DNA of 64,000 nucleotides from Hahella sp. HN01 (GTDB lineage: Bacteria; Pseudomonadota; Gammaproteobacteria; Pseudomonadales; Oleiphilaceae), in the NCBI RefSeq assembly GCF_018986435.1, contig NZ_JAHMIN010000003.1:170043-234042 (forward strand). The letters are read 5' to 3'. Positions 34,984-44,007 of the stretch are shown here, piece by piece. The position numbers and the translations under genes were made by a program. Under the pieces are notes generated by a model that was not told the DNA's origin, ran no database searches, and saw only the letters and a list, made by a program, of their open reading frames with translations. Numbering within the stretch: position 1 is the first letter of the stretch; the number at the start of each line of letters is the position of its first letter.

Positions 34984-35382
34984 CTACTCCATTATGGTTT
35001 CTGCTTCCAGGGGGTACACGCCATTCTCGTCGTGGGTCTCTTTGCCGTTAAGCGGCGGATTGAAGACACAGGCGACGGTCATTTCGCTAAAGGCGCGCAG
35101 CAGGTGTTTGTCGTGTTTATCCAACACGTAAAGGGTGCCGGGTTTGATGGCGTAGACTTCGCCATCGGCGACGGTTTCCACCTCGCCTTCACCGGAGATG
35201 CAATACACCGATTCCAGATGGTTCTGATAATGAATCGGCGTTTCCTTGTTGGCGTATAAGGTGGTGATATGGAAGGAAAAGCCCATGTTGTCGTCTTTCA
35301 ACAGCATACGGACGCTTTCCCAGTTGTCCGCTTTCACTCTGCAATCGGATTGACGAGCTTGTTCCAGTGTTCTAACGATCAT
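34984..35382 (-). CDS. ectC: L-ectoine synthase
   Basis: A 132-residue cupin, the usual EctC length. It cyclises N-gamma-acetyl-diaminobutyrate to ectoine. Conserved blocks: [20 protein letters not shown] at the start, [33 protein letters not shown] and [13 protein letters not shown]. The ATG at 35382 follows AGGAGT; a longer frame to 35400 adds six unlikely residues. Confidence 0.97.
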   Translation of the reverse strand: MIVRTLEQARQSDCRVKADNWESVRMLLKDDNMGFSFHITTLYANKETPIHYQNHLESVYCISGEGEVETVADGEVYAIKPGTLYVLDKHDKHLLRAFSEMTVACVFNPPLNGKETHDENGVYPLEAETIME

Positions 35383-35469
35383 TGCAATTGACTCCTGCAA
35401 TAAGTCTGAATTCGTGACGGATGTATAAAGGTATACCTGTGTACAAAGATAAAAGGCGCAAGAGGTCTA

Positions 35470-36741
35470 TCAGCTGGCTTTGCTGATTTCATGGACCAAT
35501 GCGTCTTCCACGCACTGCGCCAGCGTCGCCAGTCCCTCTTTGAGTTCCTGCTCTGAGATCACCAGCGGACACAGGCATTTCACTACCTGGGATTCGGAAC
35601 CGCTGGTCTCGATGATCAGGCCTTTCTGGAACGCGCGCTTACAGATAGCGGCGGCCAGTTCTCCGTCGCGACAATTCAGCCCGCGCATCATGCCGCGGCC
35701 TCTCGCCTGCATGAGCGTCTTGCCGTGCTTATCGGCGATCTTGTTCAACTCGGTGCGCAGAACTTCGCTTTTGCGTTCGATCTCTGCGGCGAAGTCCGGG
35801 GTGGACCAGTAGTGACGAATCGCGGCGGCGGCGGTAATGAAGGCGTGGTTGTTGCCACGGAAAGTGCCGTTATGTTCGCCGGGTTTCCACTGGTCATACT
35901 CAGGCTTGATCAGGGTGACGGCGAAGGGAAGACCGAATCCACTGAGGGATTTCGACAACGTCACGATATCCGGTTTGATGCCGGCTTTTTCGAAACTGAA
36001 AAAGGTCCCCGTGCGTCCACAGCCTGCCTGGATGTCATCTACGATCAGCAGAATGCCGTGCTTGCGGCAGATCGCCTCAACATTGCGCAACCAGCGCTCA
36101 CTGGCTACGTTCAGGCCGCCTTCGCCCTGCACCGTTTCCAGAATGACCGCCGCAGGCAGGTCCAGGCCGCTGCTGTTATCAGAGATCATCTTGTCGAGGA
36201 GTTTGCTGGTGTCCACGTCCTTGCCCAGATAGCCGTCGTAGGGTAGGTGTGTGACACTGTTCAACGGCACGCCCGCAGCATCGCGGTGGTGGCTGTTACC
36301 AGTGGCCGCCAGAGAGCCCAGAGTGACTCCGTGAAAGCCATTGGTAAAGGCCACAACATTGTGCCGTCCGGTAACGTTGCGGGCGACTTTGAGTGCGGCT
36401 TCCACGGCATTGGCGCCGGTGGGGCCAGTGAACTGAACCACATACTCCAGCTTACGTGGGGTCAGGATGCGCTCTTTGAATTCAGTCAGAAAACGCGCTT
36501 TGGCGTCGGTATGCATATCGAGACCGTGAGCGACGCCGTCCTGGCTGATGTATTCAAGCAACGCTTCTTTTAGCGCAGGGTTGTTATGGCCGTAGTTCAA
36601 AGTGCCGGCGCCAGCCAGAAAGTCGAGATGCTTCTCGCCGTCAACGTCATACAGATGAACGCCTTTGGCCTTGTTGAAAATTTTAGGAAATGAGCGGGCG
36701 TAACTTTGTACGCCGGATTCTACTTCTTGGAAAATATTCAT
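35470..36741 (-). CDS. ectB: Diaminobutyrate-2-oxoglutarate aminotransferase
   Basis: A 423-residue class III PLP aminotransferase that makes L-2,4-diaminobutyrate from aspartate semialdehyde. It starts MNIFQEVESGVQSYARSFPK, typical of EctB. The PLP lysine is in DIVTLSKSLSGFGLP (about residue 267), the preceding Asp in LIVDDIQAGCGRTG. AAGGAG lies just before the ATG at 36741; the longest frame begins earlier without support. Second gene of the operon. Confidence 0.97.
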   Translation of the reverse strand: MNIFQEVESGVQSYARSFPKIFNKAKGVHLYDVDGEKHLDFLAGAGTLNYGHNNPALKEALLEYISQDGVAHGLDMHTDAKARFLTEFKERILTPRKLEYVVQFTGPTGANAVEAALKVARNVTGRHNVVAFTNGFHGVTLGSLAATGNSHHRDAAGVPLNSVTHLPYDGYLGKDVDTSKLLDKMISDNSSGLDLPAAVILETVQGEGGLNVASERWLRNVEAICRKHGILLIVDDIQAGCGRTGTFFSFEKAGIKPDIVTLSKSLSGFGLPFAVTLIKPEYDQWKPGEHNGTFRGNNHAFITAAAAIRHYWSTPDFAAEIERKSEVLRTELNKIADKHGKTLMQARGRGMMRGLNCRDGELAAAICKRAFQKGLIIETSGSESQVVKCLCPLVISEQELKEGLATLAQCVEDALVHEISKAS

Positions 36742-36883
36742 GGTTTCTCCTTGTCGTAGCTGATGAATGTCAAGCATGGTGCGGTGAGCCCGCGACAGCG
36801 AAATGCTCCGCCGTCTGATTTAAATCCGGATGCACTCCCTTGCTCCGGATACAGGTCCTGAGACCGGATCGCTTAAGTCCGCG

Positions 36884-37441
36884 TCAATCGCGCAGACAGG
36901 ATGGGTCGAACGGGCCTATCGTCAATAAAACTTCTTCTTCGTGATCGTCAGTAAACTGCGACGCATCGAACAGAGTGCGCCGTTGCATCTCCGCTCCCAA
37001 TTCCTGGGCTAGTTTCTCGAACAGTTTCCAGGAGGCCTGGTTGCTGGGATTAATGGTCGTTTGCAGGTGCGATACGTTTCGACAGGCGTCCCGCGCAAGA
37101 ATGGCGCGCAACATCTGTCCCGCCAGTCCTTTTCCGCGCATGGATCTATCAACCGCCACCTGCCAGATGAACAGGGTGTTGGCGTCTTCCGGCAGGAGGT
37201 ATCCGGAAATAAATCCTCCTGGTTTTTGATTTTCACTTTCATCAACGCTTGTCGCTATGACGCAGGTATTCGCCCAATGCGTGCATTGCAGCAAGTTGCA
37301 GTAAACCGAATTTTCGTCCAGTGGGGGACAGCGTGAGATGAGTTGGTGAACGGAAGGGCCGTCTTCAGCGGTGGGCGCACGCAGAATAATCTCTGACTGA
37401 CGCCTGTCTGGAATGTGCATAGCAGTAATTTCGTTTCTCAT
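36884..37441 (-). CDS. ectA: L-2,4-diaminobutyrate acetyltransferase
   Basis: About 185 residues, GNAT fold. It acetylates diaminobutyrate at the gamma amino group. EctA blocks: APTAEDGPSVHQLISRCPPL, DENSVYCNLLQCTHWANTC and the acetyl-CoA loop VDRSMRGKGLAGQMLRAILA (RGKGLA). The start is uncertain: 37441 (MRNEITAMHIPDRRQ) or 37420 (MHIPDRRQ); neither has a clear ribosome site, and a TATAGA hexamer 11 bases before 37441 could be the -10 box of the operon. Head of ectABCD; no aspartokinase (ask) or ectR follows in the window. Confidence 0.95.
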   Translation of the reverse strand: MRNEITAMHIPDRRQSEIILRAPTAEDGPSVHQLISRCPPLDENSVYCNLLQCTHWANTCVIATSVDESENQKPGGFISGYLLPEDANTLFIWQVAVDRSMRGKGLAGQMLRAILARDACRNVSHLQTTINPSNQASWKLFEKLAQELGAEMQRRTLFDASQFTDDHEEEVLLTIGPFDPSCLRD

Positions 37442-37833
37442 GGGGTGGAGGATTCTATACAGTTGATACTTAGAATACAAACTAAATATTTCTTGCGTGT
37501 TTCAGTCGTATCCACAAAATCGCGCTATTTTGCGGCACTTGTGGCGTGTAAATGTTAAAAATAAGTTACAGTAAGAAGTAATAATTTGAGAGGCCTGGAT
37601 GCGTGTACGCCGGGTTCTATAAGCGTTACAGGCGGAGAGGTTGAAATATGACCAGGTCGGCGCGGAATGAAAATAACGTCAGGATATTGCGCTAAATTGC
37701 TCTAGGAGGAGGCGCAGCGCTGGAGTCTGGGAATTTGGAGTTGAAATGAATAAGTTGGGAGTAGAAATAAAAAGGGGCCGCCAAATTGAAGCCCCTTGTT
37801 AAGTTCAGATGTTTGAAATCTGCTCGAGTGCGC
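37442..37833. other. Intergenic region upstream of ectA
   Basis: No gene seen. The ectA-proximal end contains TATAGAAT on the minus strand, a possible -10. The other end holds the terminator of the TctC gene. AT-rich stretches lie around 37550-37590, common near osmoregulated promoters. Confidence 0.4.
37771..37800 (-). terminator. Intrinsic terminator of the TctC gene
   Basis: Minus strand AAGGGGC, a 12-base loop and GCCCCTT, running into TTTATTT. Lies 34 bases beyond the stop. Confidence 0.75.
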
Positions 37834-38787
37834 TTAGATGCTGTTAAGCAGTCTGCGGATGGTGACTTCTTGCTCTTCCAGGAAGCCTTTGGCGTCCTGT
37901 GTCGGGATGTATAGAGATTCCCAGCCGTATTTCAGTCTGACGGTTTTCCAGTCTGGAGACTTGTCCAGCGCGGCGAGCATGTCCGCATATTTGGTGACGG
38001 TTTTGTCCGGGGTGCCGGGAGCGACGAAGAAGCCGCGCCAGTTGGCGAGAACGACGTCCAGGCCTTGTTCTTTCATTGTCGGAATATCAAACCCTTCCAG
38101 ACGCTCGGCGCTGGTGACGCCCAGTGCGCGCAGCTCGCCGGACTTGATCTGTTTTACGACTTCCCCCATGCCGGTCACCATCGCAAGGGCGTAACCGTTG
38201 GAGAATTTACGCATGGCGTCGCCGCCGCCGTCGCTGGCGGAGTAACGCAGCTTTTTAGAGGACATGTTGGCCGCTTCCAATACCGCCAGCGCGGTAATGT
38301 GGTCCAGGCTGCCTTTGGCGGAGCCGCCTACGATAGGCTTGCGCTTGCCAATTTCTTTGATGGCCGCCAGCAGGTCATTCATGTTTTGGTAGGGAGAGTC
38401 TTTGTTCACCACGACGACCTGATATTCAGCGATCAGCATGGCGACGGGCGTGACGTCCCGAAACGAGCGTTCGTAAACGCCCGACAGGCTGCGCAGAATC
38501 AGCGGCAGCGACTGCACCATCAGGGCGTCCTTATAATCTTTGGATGTCGCCAGCGCGTTCAATGCGCGTCCGCCGCCTTCACCGGAATAATTCACATACT
38601 TGGCGCCGCCGATGAGCCCCATTTTAGTGAGCGCTGCGCCGGTCTCTCTGGCGGTGGTGTCCCAGCCGCCGCCTTCGCCAGCGGGGATGAGAAACTTCTG
38701 CACGTCTGCATGAGCGGTCGGAGCCAGCGCCAGCGTAAGGGCGGCGGCTTGTAAAAACGTTTTCACATTCCTGAAAAATATTGGCAT
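37834..38787 (-). CDS. Tripartite tricarboxylate transporter substrate-binding protein (TctC/Bug, orphan)
   Basis: A 317-residue periplasmic binding protein of the Bug family with a signal peptide (FLQAAALTLALAPTAHADV, cleavage near residue 27). Conserved elements: FLIPAGEGGGWDTTARETG, VVVVNKDSPYQNMNDLLAAI, PIVGGSAKGSLDHITA and RALGVTSAERLEGFDIPTMK. Ligands are usually carboxylates. The partner membrane genes tctA and tctB are not adjacent. AGGAGGTAG precedes the ATG. Confidence 0.88.
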   Translation of the reverse strand: MPIFFRNVKTFLQAAALTLALAPTAHADVQKFLIPAGEGGGWDTTARETGAALTKMGLIGGAKYVNYSGEGGGRALNALATSKDYKDALMVQSLPLILRSLSGVYERSFRDVTPVAMLIAEYQVVVVNKDSPYQNMNDLLAAIKEIGKRKPIVGGSAKGSLDHITALAVLEAANMSSKKLRYSASDGGGDAMRKFSNGYALAMVTGMGEVVKQIKSGELRALGVTSAERLEGFDIPTMKEQGLDVVLANWRGFFVAPGTPDKTVTKYADMLAALDKSPDWKTVRLKYGWESLYIPTQDAKGFLEEQEVTIRRLLNSI

Positions 38788-39147
38788 ATGCGTCTACCTC
38801 CTGTGCTTGAAATTCTAGGTAAGATTTGAACTGGATTACAGGAGTAAGTCGCGCGGTGGCGAGTATTGTCCGTTACGCGTGTTTGCAACGTGCGGAAATA
38901 CGCAGGGAGTGGAAGATTTTGAAGATACTGCTTTCATGGTCTGCTCCTGTTATTTTTATCGAGCATAACGTATAAGCGCCTGAGAAAAAACGAGATTTCT
39001 GTAAACACGAACTCGCTTTTTCGCCTGTTTTTTGATCAATAAAAAAGCAGGGGCGATGCTTCTTCCCGAATATAGAGAGCTAAGCTGTCACCAACCTGTC
39101 ATGGAAACGCTCCCATTAATTTTTTGTGACAGGGTTTGCATTTCATT
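38788..39147. other. Intergenic region upstream of the TctC gene
   Basis: Apart from the small ORF at 38836-38937, no gene. CGAGCATAACGTAT (38960-38973) is closely repeated at 39524-39537. CTGTCAC (near 39085) and GTGACAG (near 39127) form an inverted repeat with a long loop. Confidence 0.4.
38836..38937 (-). CDS. Possible small protein or leader peptide (33 residues)
   Basis: ATG at 38937 preceded by AGGAG with six bases between, an ideal ribosome site. The frame encodes 33 residues beginning MKAVSSKSSTPCVF and ending in PPRDLLL, with the stop 48 bases before the TctC gene start. It could be translated from the TctC mRNA leader. No homology recognised; support is only the ribosome site and position. 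Confidence 0.35.
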   Translation of the reverse strand: MKAVSSKSSTPCVFPHVANTRNGQYSPPRDLLL

Positions 39148-39489
39148 TTATAGCCCGCGGAGGTAGTCAGAGAGGGTGTTTTGGGCGCGAGACAGCTCAT
39201 TGACGCCTTGCTCGGCGCGGGATACGCCGCTGCATAAACTGAAGCGAACCAGCCTGATTTTTAACCGCAGCCCGGGTGGACGCCGTTTACGTTTGCACAG
39301 GAGGTCGGCGGTGGGTTCAGCGGATCGGTAAACGCGACTTTGGTCGTGATCATTTTTCAGTGATGCGGCGATTGCGTTATTGACTGCGCCTTCGTCTGCG
39401 TCAATTTGCTCCAGCGCAATATCCGTCCCCTGGCGATAGTTAACCAGTGCGCGCAATAGTTGGCGTGCGCTGCATATCATGAGCTTCAT
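39148..39489 (-). CDS. Hypothetical protein
   Basis: A 113-residue frame starting MKLMICSARQLLRALVNYRQ. GGAG lies eight bases before the ATG, supporting translation. The middle is basic (LLCKRKRRPPGLRLKIRLVR), the C-terminus helical (SRAEQGVNELSRAQNTLSDY). No domain recognised; could be spurious. Confidence 0.4.
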   Translation of the reverse strand: MKLMICSARQLLRALVNYRQGTDIALEQIDADEGAVNNAIAASLKNDHDQSRVYRSAEPTADLLCKRKRRPPGLRLKIRLVRFSLCSGVSRAEQGVNELSRAQNTLSDYLRGL

Positions 39490-39827
39490 ATTCCATACTC
39501 CGCTGTATCTATCCCTGTCTTTCCGAGCATAACTTATGCCGTGTTTGCGCGTATGACCCGGGTCAATAACTTTCCGAGGGAGGCGTACTCTGGGGCGCTA
39601 TATCGATAAAGGTGACTCTAACGCGGATTTAATACTGTGCCCGTGACTGGATATTCATTATTTTGCCGCGTATAGATGTAGTTCAGGCGTTTTCGCAAAT
39701 GTGCAGTTTTGCATCGACGCGGCTGTCGGCGACGTCAGCATTTGAACGCGAAACTGTTAGAGGATTTTCACAATAATCATGTCAGGCCGGTGTCGCATTC
39801 GCCCGGTGTGACGGTAGGAGGTGGTTC
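39490..39827. other. Intergenic region with palindrome
   Basis: Contains a perfect 12-bp palindrome TGACCCGGGTCA at 39554-39565, a possible operator, and the CGAGCATAACTTAT copy at 39524-39537. No gene seen. Confidence 0.4.
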
Positions 39828-40880
39828 GTGTCTTCATTGCCCAGCGCTGCGTTTGTAAATACGCATGGCGGCGCCAACAAATCTGGTGGCGCCAACAACT
39901 GTGGCGTCATAAACAGTCATGGCGTCGTAAATAGCCATGGCGCCAAGAGTTGCTTTATTTGCGGTCTGGCTGTGCAGCGCGTTGTGATAGGCGCGGCGAC
40001 GTCATCGGAACTCACTTGCGATAACCCGGAATGTCGACGTCTGGCTGAGCGCCGGGCGGCCACCCCACCAGCCTTGTTTGACGCACAAGTGAAATTTCAC
40101 CGTCAGCGGATGCAGGAAAGAAAAGTCATCGCAGAAGCTGAGCAACGGCGGATAGAAACGCAAAGCGCGGAGGAAGCGAAGCAGAATCAGGCGCTATACG
40201 CCCAGCTCGCCAAGTCGGAAGGCCTGGACCCCGAAGGCGCCCCGGTCACTATTCCCACTGCGCCGACCCGTCTCACTACGTTGCCGAAACATCGTATTCG
40301 GCAGTACCGCGATTTCCTGACGCAAATCATCAGTGAAGCCTGCATGCACGGCTTTAAGGATACGGACGACGATCTCGCCAGCCGCGCGCGCTCTAAAGCC
40401 AACAATAAGCCTTTGGAGCACTCTGAAACTCTGGCCAATATGAACATGCATCTGTGCACCATGTGCAAAGGTGGCTGTTGCACCAGTGGGCGTGAGCACG
40501 CTTATCTGTCGGCCAGCGTTATTCGGCGTTTTATGCGGGAAAATCCCGAGCTGCGACCTCGCCATGTGCTACAGCTTTATCTGGATAAACTATCCGGCAA
40601 GTCCATACGCGGCTCATGCATCAATCACACAAACAAAGGCTGCAGTCTCCCACGGGAAATGCGTTCGGATATCTGTAACGGCTACTTTTGCGATTCGCTG
40701 AAAAGCTTCAATCGCAAATATGCGCGAGAGACGCCGCCGTCGCAGATTATCGCCATCGCCAGGGCGCAGGATAACTGGAGTCGTTTTCACCCTGAGCAGA
40801 GCAATGACGTTGTCGCCATCGCTATAGTGTCCTCGGAAGAGGCGAAACTGCTTCCGCTGCCGGAAGGCCCACGCGAGTAA
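39828..40880 (+). CDS. Cysteine-cluster protein (YkgJ-like), with N-terminal repeats
   Basis: A 350-residue protein starting with GTG after TAGGAGG. The first 40 residues contain six-residue repeats of the form GGANxx or GVxNSH. Residues 42-70 hold a possible zinc ribbon (CFICGL and CDNPECRR). A helical, charged linker follows. Residues about 208-290 contain a YkgJ-like cluster: CTMCKGGCCTSGREHAYLS, CINHTNKGCSLP and DICNGYFC, which should bind Zn or Fe-S. No catalytic function is assigned to this family. The plus-strand gene converges with the nuclease gene at 40904. Confidence 0.65.
   Translation: MSSLPSAAFVNTHGGANKSGGANNCGVINSHGVVNSHGAKSCFICGLAVQRVVIGAATSSELTCDNPECRRLAERRAATPPALFDAQVKFHRQRMQERKVIAEAEQRRIETQSAEEAKQNQALYAQLAKSEGLDPEGAPVTIPTAPTRLTTLPKHRIRQYRDFLTQIISEACMHGFKDTDDDLASRARSKANNKPLEHSETLANMNMHLCTMCKGGCCTSGREHAYLSASVIRRFMRENPELRPRHVLQLYLDKLSGKSIRGSCINHTNKGCSLPREMRSDICNGYFCDSLKSFNRKYARETPPSQIIAIARAQDNWSRFHPEQSNDVVAIAIVSSEEAKLLPLPEGPRE
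39855..39947 (+). repeat. Degenerate 18-bp tandem repeat inside a coding region
   Basis: Units of 18 bases begin at 39867, 39885, 39903, 39921 and (partial) 39939. The first two read GGNGGCGCCAACAANTNT, the next two GGCGTCNTAAANAGNCAT. Periodicity is exact, so the reading frame is kept; each unit encodes six residues. Confidence 0.8.
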
Positions 40881-40903
40881 AGCGACGCATGGACGATTGA
40901 AGA

Positions 40904-42265
40904 CTAGATCTCCAGTTGCGCCTCATCCAGATATTCCGGGGCTGAGGCGCGCCAGCCCAACTCATCCGCGATGCGTAAGCGTAACGTATCCGACGCCACG
41001 CTTTCGCCATGGGTGACATAAGTGTGGCGGGGAGGCTGCTTGAAGCCTCTTAACCAACTCAGAATCTCCGCATAGTCCGCGTGCGCGGAGAGGCTTTCCA
41101 GGTTGATCACCTCCGCTTTCACCGGGAAATATTCACCATGAATTTTGACTCTTTCTGCGCCATGGGTGAGGGCGTCTCCCCGTGTGCCCGGCGCCTGGAA
41201 TCCGGCGAACACAATTGTGTTGCGATGGTCGGGTAACAGGGTCTTAAGGTGGTGCAGCACCCGACCGCCGCTGGCCATGCCGCTGGCTGACACGATGATG
41301 CAGGGAAACTTCTTGCGATTGAGTTCTATCGATTCCTCTACGGTGCGGACAAAGTGCGTGCCCTGGTCGATCAGGGCGCAGTCCTCCGCAGTAAGGCGGT
41401 GTTCTTTGTGGTAGTGGCAGAAAATCTCGGTGGCGCTTATCGCCATCGGGCTATTGAGGAATACTGGCAGGTCGGGGATGCTGTTGTCGGCCTTGAGTAA
41501 CTGGATTAAGTAAAGCAGATGTTGGGCGCGGCCCACGGCGAAGGAGGGGATCAAAACGATGCCGCCGCGTTTGGCGGTAGCGTTGATCGCCTCGCTGAGC
41601 TGCGCGCGCACATCGACTTTGTCATGCAGACGGTCGCCGTATGTCGACTCCACCACCAGATAGTCCGCCGCCGCAATGGTTTCCGGCGGATACATGATGC
41701 GGTCTTCCTGCCGTCCCAGATCGCCGGAAAATACGATAGAGCCTTTGGCGCCGCTCAGTTGTACGCTACCTGCGCCCAGGATATGTCCGGCTCGATGTAT
41801 TTCCGCAGTAACGCCGTGGATAGGGGAAAACTTCTCATGGAAGTCCACGGTTTCAAAATGCTTCAGTGCTTCCCAGGCGTCTTTCTCTGTGTACAAAGGT
41901 AATGCGGGGCTGTGCTTGGAAAATTTGCGCTTGTTGGCGTAACGGGCGTCTTCTTCTTGTAGAAAACCGGAGTCCGGCAGAAGTACCTTCGCCAGCGCGT
42001 AGGTGGCGGGAGTGCAAAAGACTTTGCCTTTGAAACCGTGTTTCATCAGTGCGGGGATGTAGCCGCTGTGATCCAGATGGGCGTGGCTGAGCACTACCGA
42101 CTTGATTTCCGACGCTTTGGCGGGAAAGGGTTTCCAGTTGCGCTCACGCAGGGCTTTCACTCCCTGATACAGACCGCAATCCAGCAAAAATTTTCCGGAG
42201 CCCTCACTAAGTAAATACTTAGACCCTGTCACCGTACCCGCCGCGCCGAGAAATTTTAGATGCAT
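40904..42265 (-). CDS. Metallo-beta-lactamase fold nuclease (beta-CASP, RMMBL)
   Basis: A 453-residue two-metal nuclease. MBL motifs: LSHAHLDHSGYIPAL (HxHxDH, residues 60-74), GHILGAG (motif 3, about 160), FSGDLGR (motif 4). A beta-CASP insert and the C-terminal RMMBL segment LESLSAHADYAEILSWL (about 385) identify the CPSF-73-like RNA-processing branch (YsgC/TTHA0252 type). These proteins are RNA endo/exonucleases. It is divergent from the phosphorylase/PRPP synthase pair, sharing a 224-bp promoter region. A ribosome site GGGAG precedes the ATG. Confidence 0.9.
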   Translation of the reverse strand: MHLKFLGAAGTVTGSKYLLSEGSGKFLLDCGLYQGVKALRERNWKPFPAKASEIKSVVLSHAHLDHSGYIPALMKHGFKGKVFCTPATYALAKVLLPDSGFLQEEDARYANKRKFSKHSPALPLYTEKDAWEALKHFETVDFHEKFSPIHGVTAEIHRAGHILGAGSVQLSGAKGSIVFSGDLGRQEDRIMYPPETIAAADYLVVESTYGDRLHDKVDVRAQLSEAINATAKRGGIVLIPSFAVGRAQHLLYLIQLLKADNSIPDLPVFLNSPMAISATEIFCHYHKEHRLTAEDCALIDQGTHFVRTVEESIELNRKKFPCIIVSASGMASGGRVLHHLKTLLPDHRNTIVFAGFQAPGTRGDALTHGAERVKIHGEYFPVKAEVINLESLSAHADYAEILSWLRGFKQPPRHTYVTHGESVASDTLRLRIADELGWRASAPEYLDEAQLEI

Positions 42266-42489
42266 TGTGAGACTCCCAGAGGAATTAAAGAAGCATTCCG
42301 TCTACTGTAATGGCGGAGTGAGCTTGGGTTTTTGACTTAACGCAGATAAGCCGTACTCGTGTTTATTACACTGGTCTTAGATGCGCCCTGATGTAGCCTG
42401 TTATTATCTTAGTCCATCGACAATGAAACAGTTGGCGGAGCCAGCGCGGACCTGTCGGGGCGAAGTTCGAACAATTTGCGGAAAACACT

Positions 42490-44007
42490 ATGCAGCAACG
42501 CGAACTTAATTATTTATTTCTTAAGCGGATCGGCATTAACACCCATCAGGAACCGGTGGTGTATATGCGGCAGGATTGCCACGTATGTCGGTCGGAAGGC
42601 TTCAACGCGCACTCTCGGGTACGGGTGACCACTAACAAGCGCAGCATCATTGCGACGGTTAATCAGGTCACCGACGGCTGGTTGTCGCACCAGGAGGCGG
42701 GTTTGTCCGACGCCGCCTGGCGCCTGCTGGATGCGGAGGACGGCGAGGTGGCTTATTTCAGTCACACCAAAGCGGTGGACTCGATGAGCCATGTGCGCGG
42801 CAAACTGTATGGCGCCTCGCTGACTCAGGAAAGCGCTGACGAGGTGGTGAGAGATATCGCCGGCGGACTGTATTCAGACGTACAGTTGGCGGCGTTTGTC
42901 ACCGCCTGCGCCGGTAGTCGTTTGAACCAGGATGAAGTGGCGGCGCTCACCAGCGCCATGGTGAAGGTGGGCCAGCGCATCGACTGGGGAACCTCGCCGA
43001 TCATGGACAAGCATTGCGTCGGCGGTCTGCCGGGCAACCGCACCACGCCGATTGTGGTCGCCATTGTCACCGCCTGCGGCCTGCGCATGCCGAAGACATC
43101 TTCCCGCGCCATTACGTCGCCAGCGGGCACCGCCGACACCATGGAGACGATGGCGCCGGTGAACCTTTCTCTGGCGCAAATGAAGAAAGTGGTGGAGCAG
43201 GAAGGCGGCTGCATCGCCTGGGGCGGATCAGTGAGTCTGAGTCCGGCGGACGACGTGCTGATTCGCATCGAACGGGCGCTGGATCTGGATAGCGAAGGGC
43301 AGCTGGTGGCCTCGGTCATTTCCAAAAAAGTGGCGGCGGGCTCCACCCATGTGTTGATAGATATTCCTATCGGCATGACCGCCAAAGTGCGCAGCCCGGA
43401 ATATGCGGAGCGTCTTGCCTCCCATATGCGTTATACCGGAGAGAAGCTGGGCATTCAGGTAGAGGCGATGTTCACTGACGGCGCGCAGCCGGTCGGCCGA
43501 GGCATTGGGCCGGCCCTGGAGGCGCGGGACATATTGGCGGTGCTGCGTAATCAGGCGGAAGCGCCGTCTGATTTGCGCGAACGGGCGTTGACGCTGGCCG
43601 GACGTTTGCTGGAGATAGGCGGCGTCGCCAGCCATGGCGCCGGCGTCGCTCGCGCCAGAGAAACACTGGAGTCCGGCGCAGCGTTAAACAAATTCATGGC
43701 TATTTGCGAAGCGCAGGGGGGATTCCATGAGCCAGCGCTGGCGCCGCACTGTTATGAAGCCACCGCCGATCGGGTTGGAGTGGTTTCCTTCGTAAATAAC
43801 CGTTTCGTGTCCAAGTTGGCGAAACTTGCGGGAGCGCCCTCAAACCCGTCTGCGGGTGTGGACTTCCATGTTAAATTGGGGCAAAAGGTGAGGGTGGGAG
43901 ACCCGCTGTTCAGCATCTATGCGGAAGCGCCTGGCGAACTGGCGTACGCACTGGACTTTTTGCGCGATCACCCCAATGAAATCCGTATAGAAGAGGAAAG
44001 TCTATAA
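42490..44007 (+). CDS. AMP/thymidine phosphorylase family protein
   Basis: A 505-residue nucleoside phosphorylase. The length and N-terminal domain of about 85 residues match archaeal AMP phosphorylase (AMPpase, about 503) rather than E. coli thymidine phosphorylase (440). Signatures: DKHCVGGLPGNRTTPIVVAI (phosphate/ribose site, about 174-193), TSSRAITSPAGTADTMETMA (about 202-221), and CIAWGGSVSLSPADD. AMPpase converts NMP plus phosphate to base and ribose 1,5-bisphosphate; thymidine phosphorylase acts on deoxynucleosides. Sequence favours the archaeal-like branch, but substrate is unproved. The stop shares a base with the next gene's start (TAATG). Confidence 0.85.
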   Translation: MQQRELNYLFLKRIGINTHQEPVVYMRQDCHVCRSEGFNAHSRVRVTTNKRSIIATVNQVTDGWLSHQEAGLSDAAWRLLDAEDGEVAYFSHTKAVDSMSHVRGKLYGASLTQESADEVVRDIAGGLYSDVQLAAFVTACAGSRLNQDEVAALTSAMVKVGQRIDWGTSPIMDKHCVGGLPGNRTTPIVVAIVTACGLRMPKTSSRAITSPAGTADTMETMAPVNLSLAQMKKVVEQEGGCIAWGGSVSLSPADDVLIRIERALDLDSEGQLVASVISKKVAAGSTHVLIDIPIGMTAKVRSPEYAERLASHMRYTGEKLGIQVEAMFTDGAQPVGRGIGPALEARDILAVLRNQAEAPSDLRERALTLAGRLLEIGGVASHGAGVARARETLESGAALNKFMAICEAQGGFHEPALAPHCYEATADRVGVVSFVNNRFVSKLAKLAGAPSNPSAGVDFHVKLGQKVRVGDPLFSIYAEAPGELAYALDFLRDHPNEIRIEEESL

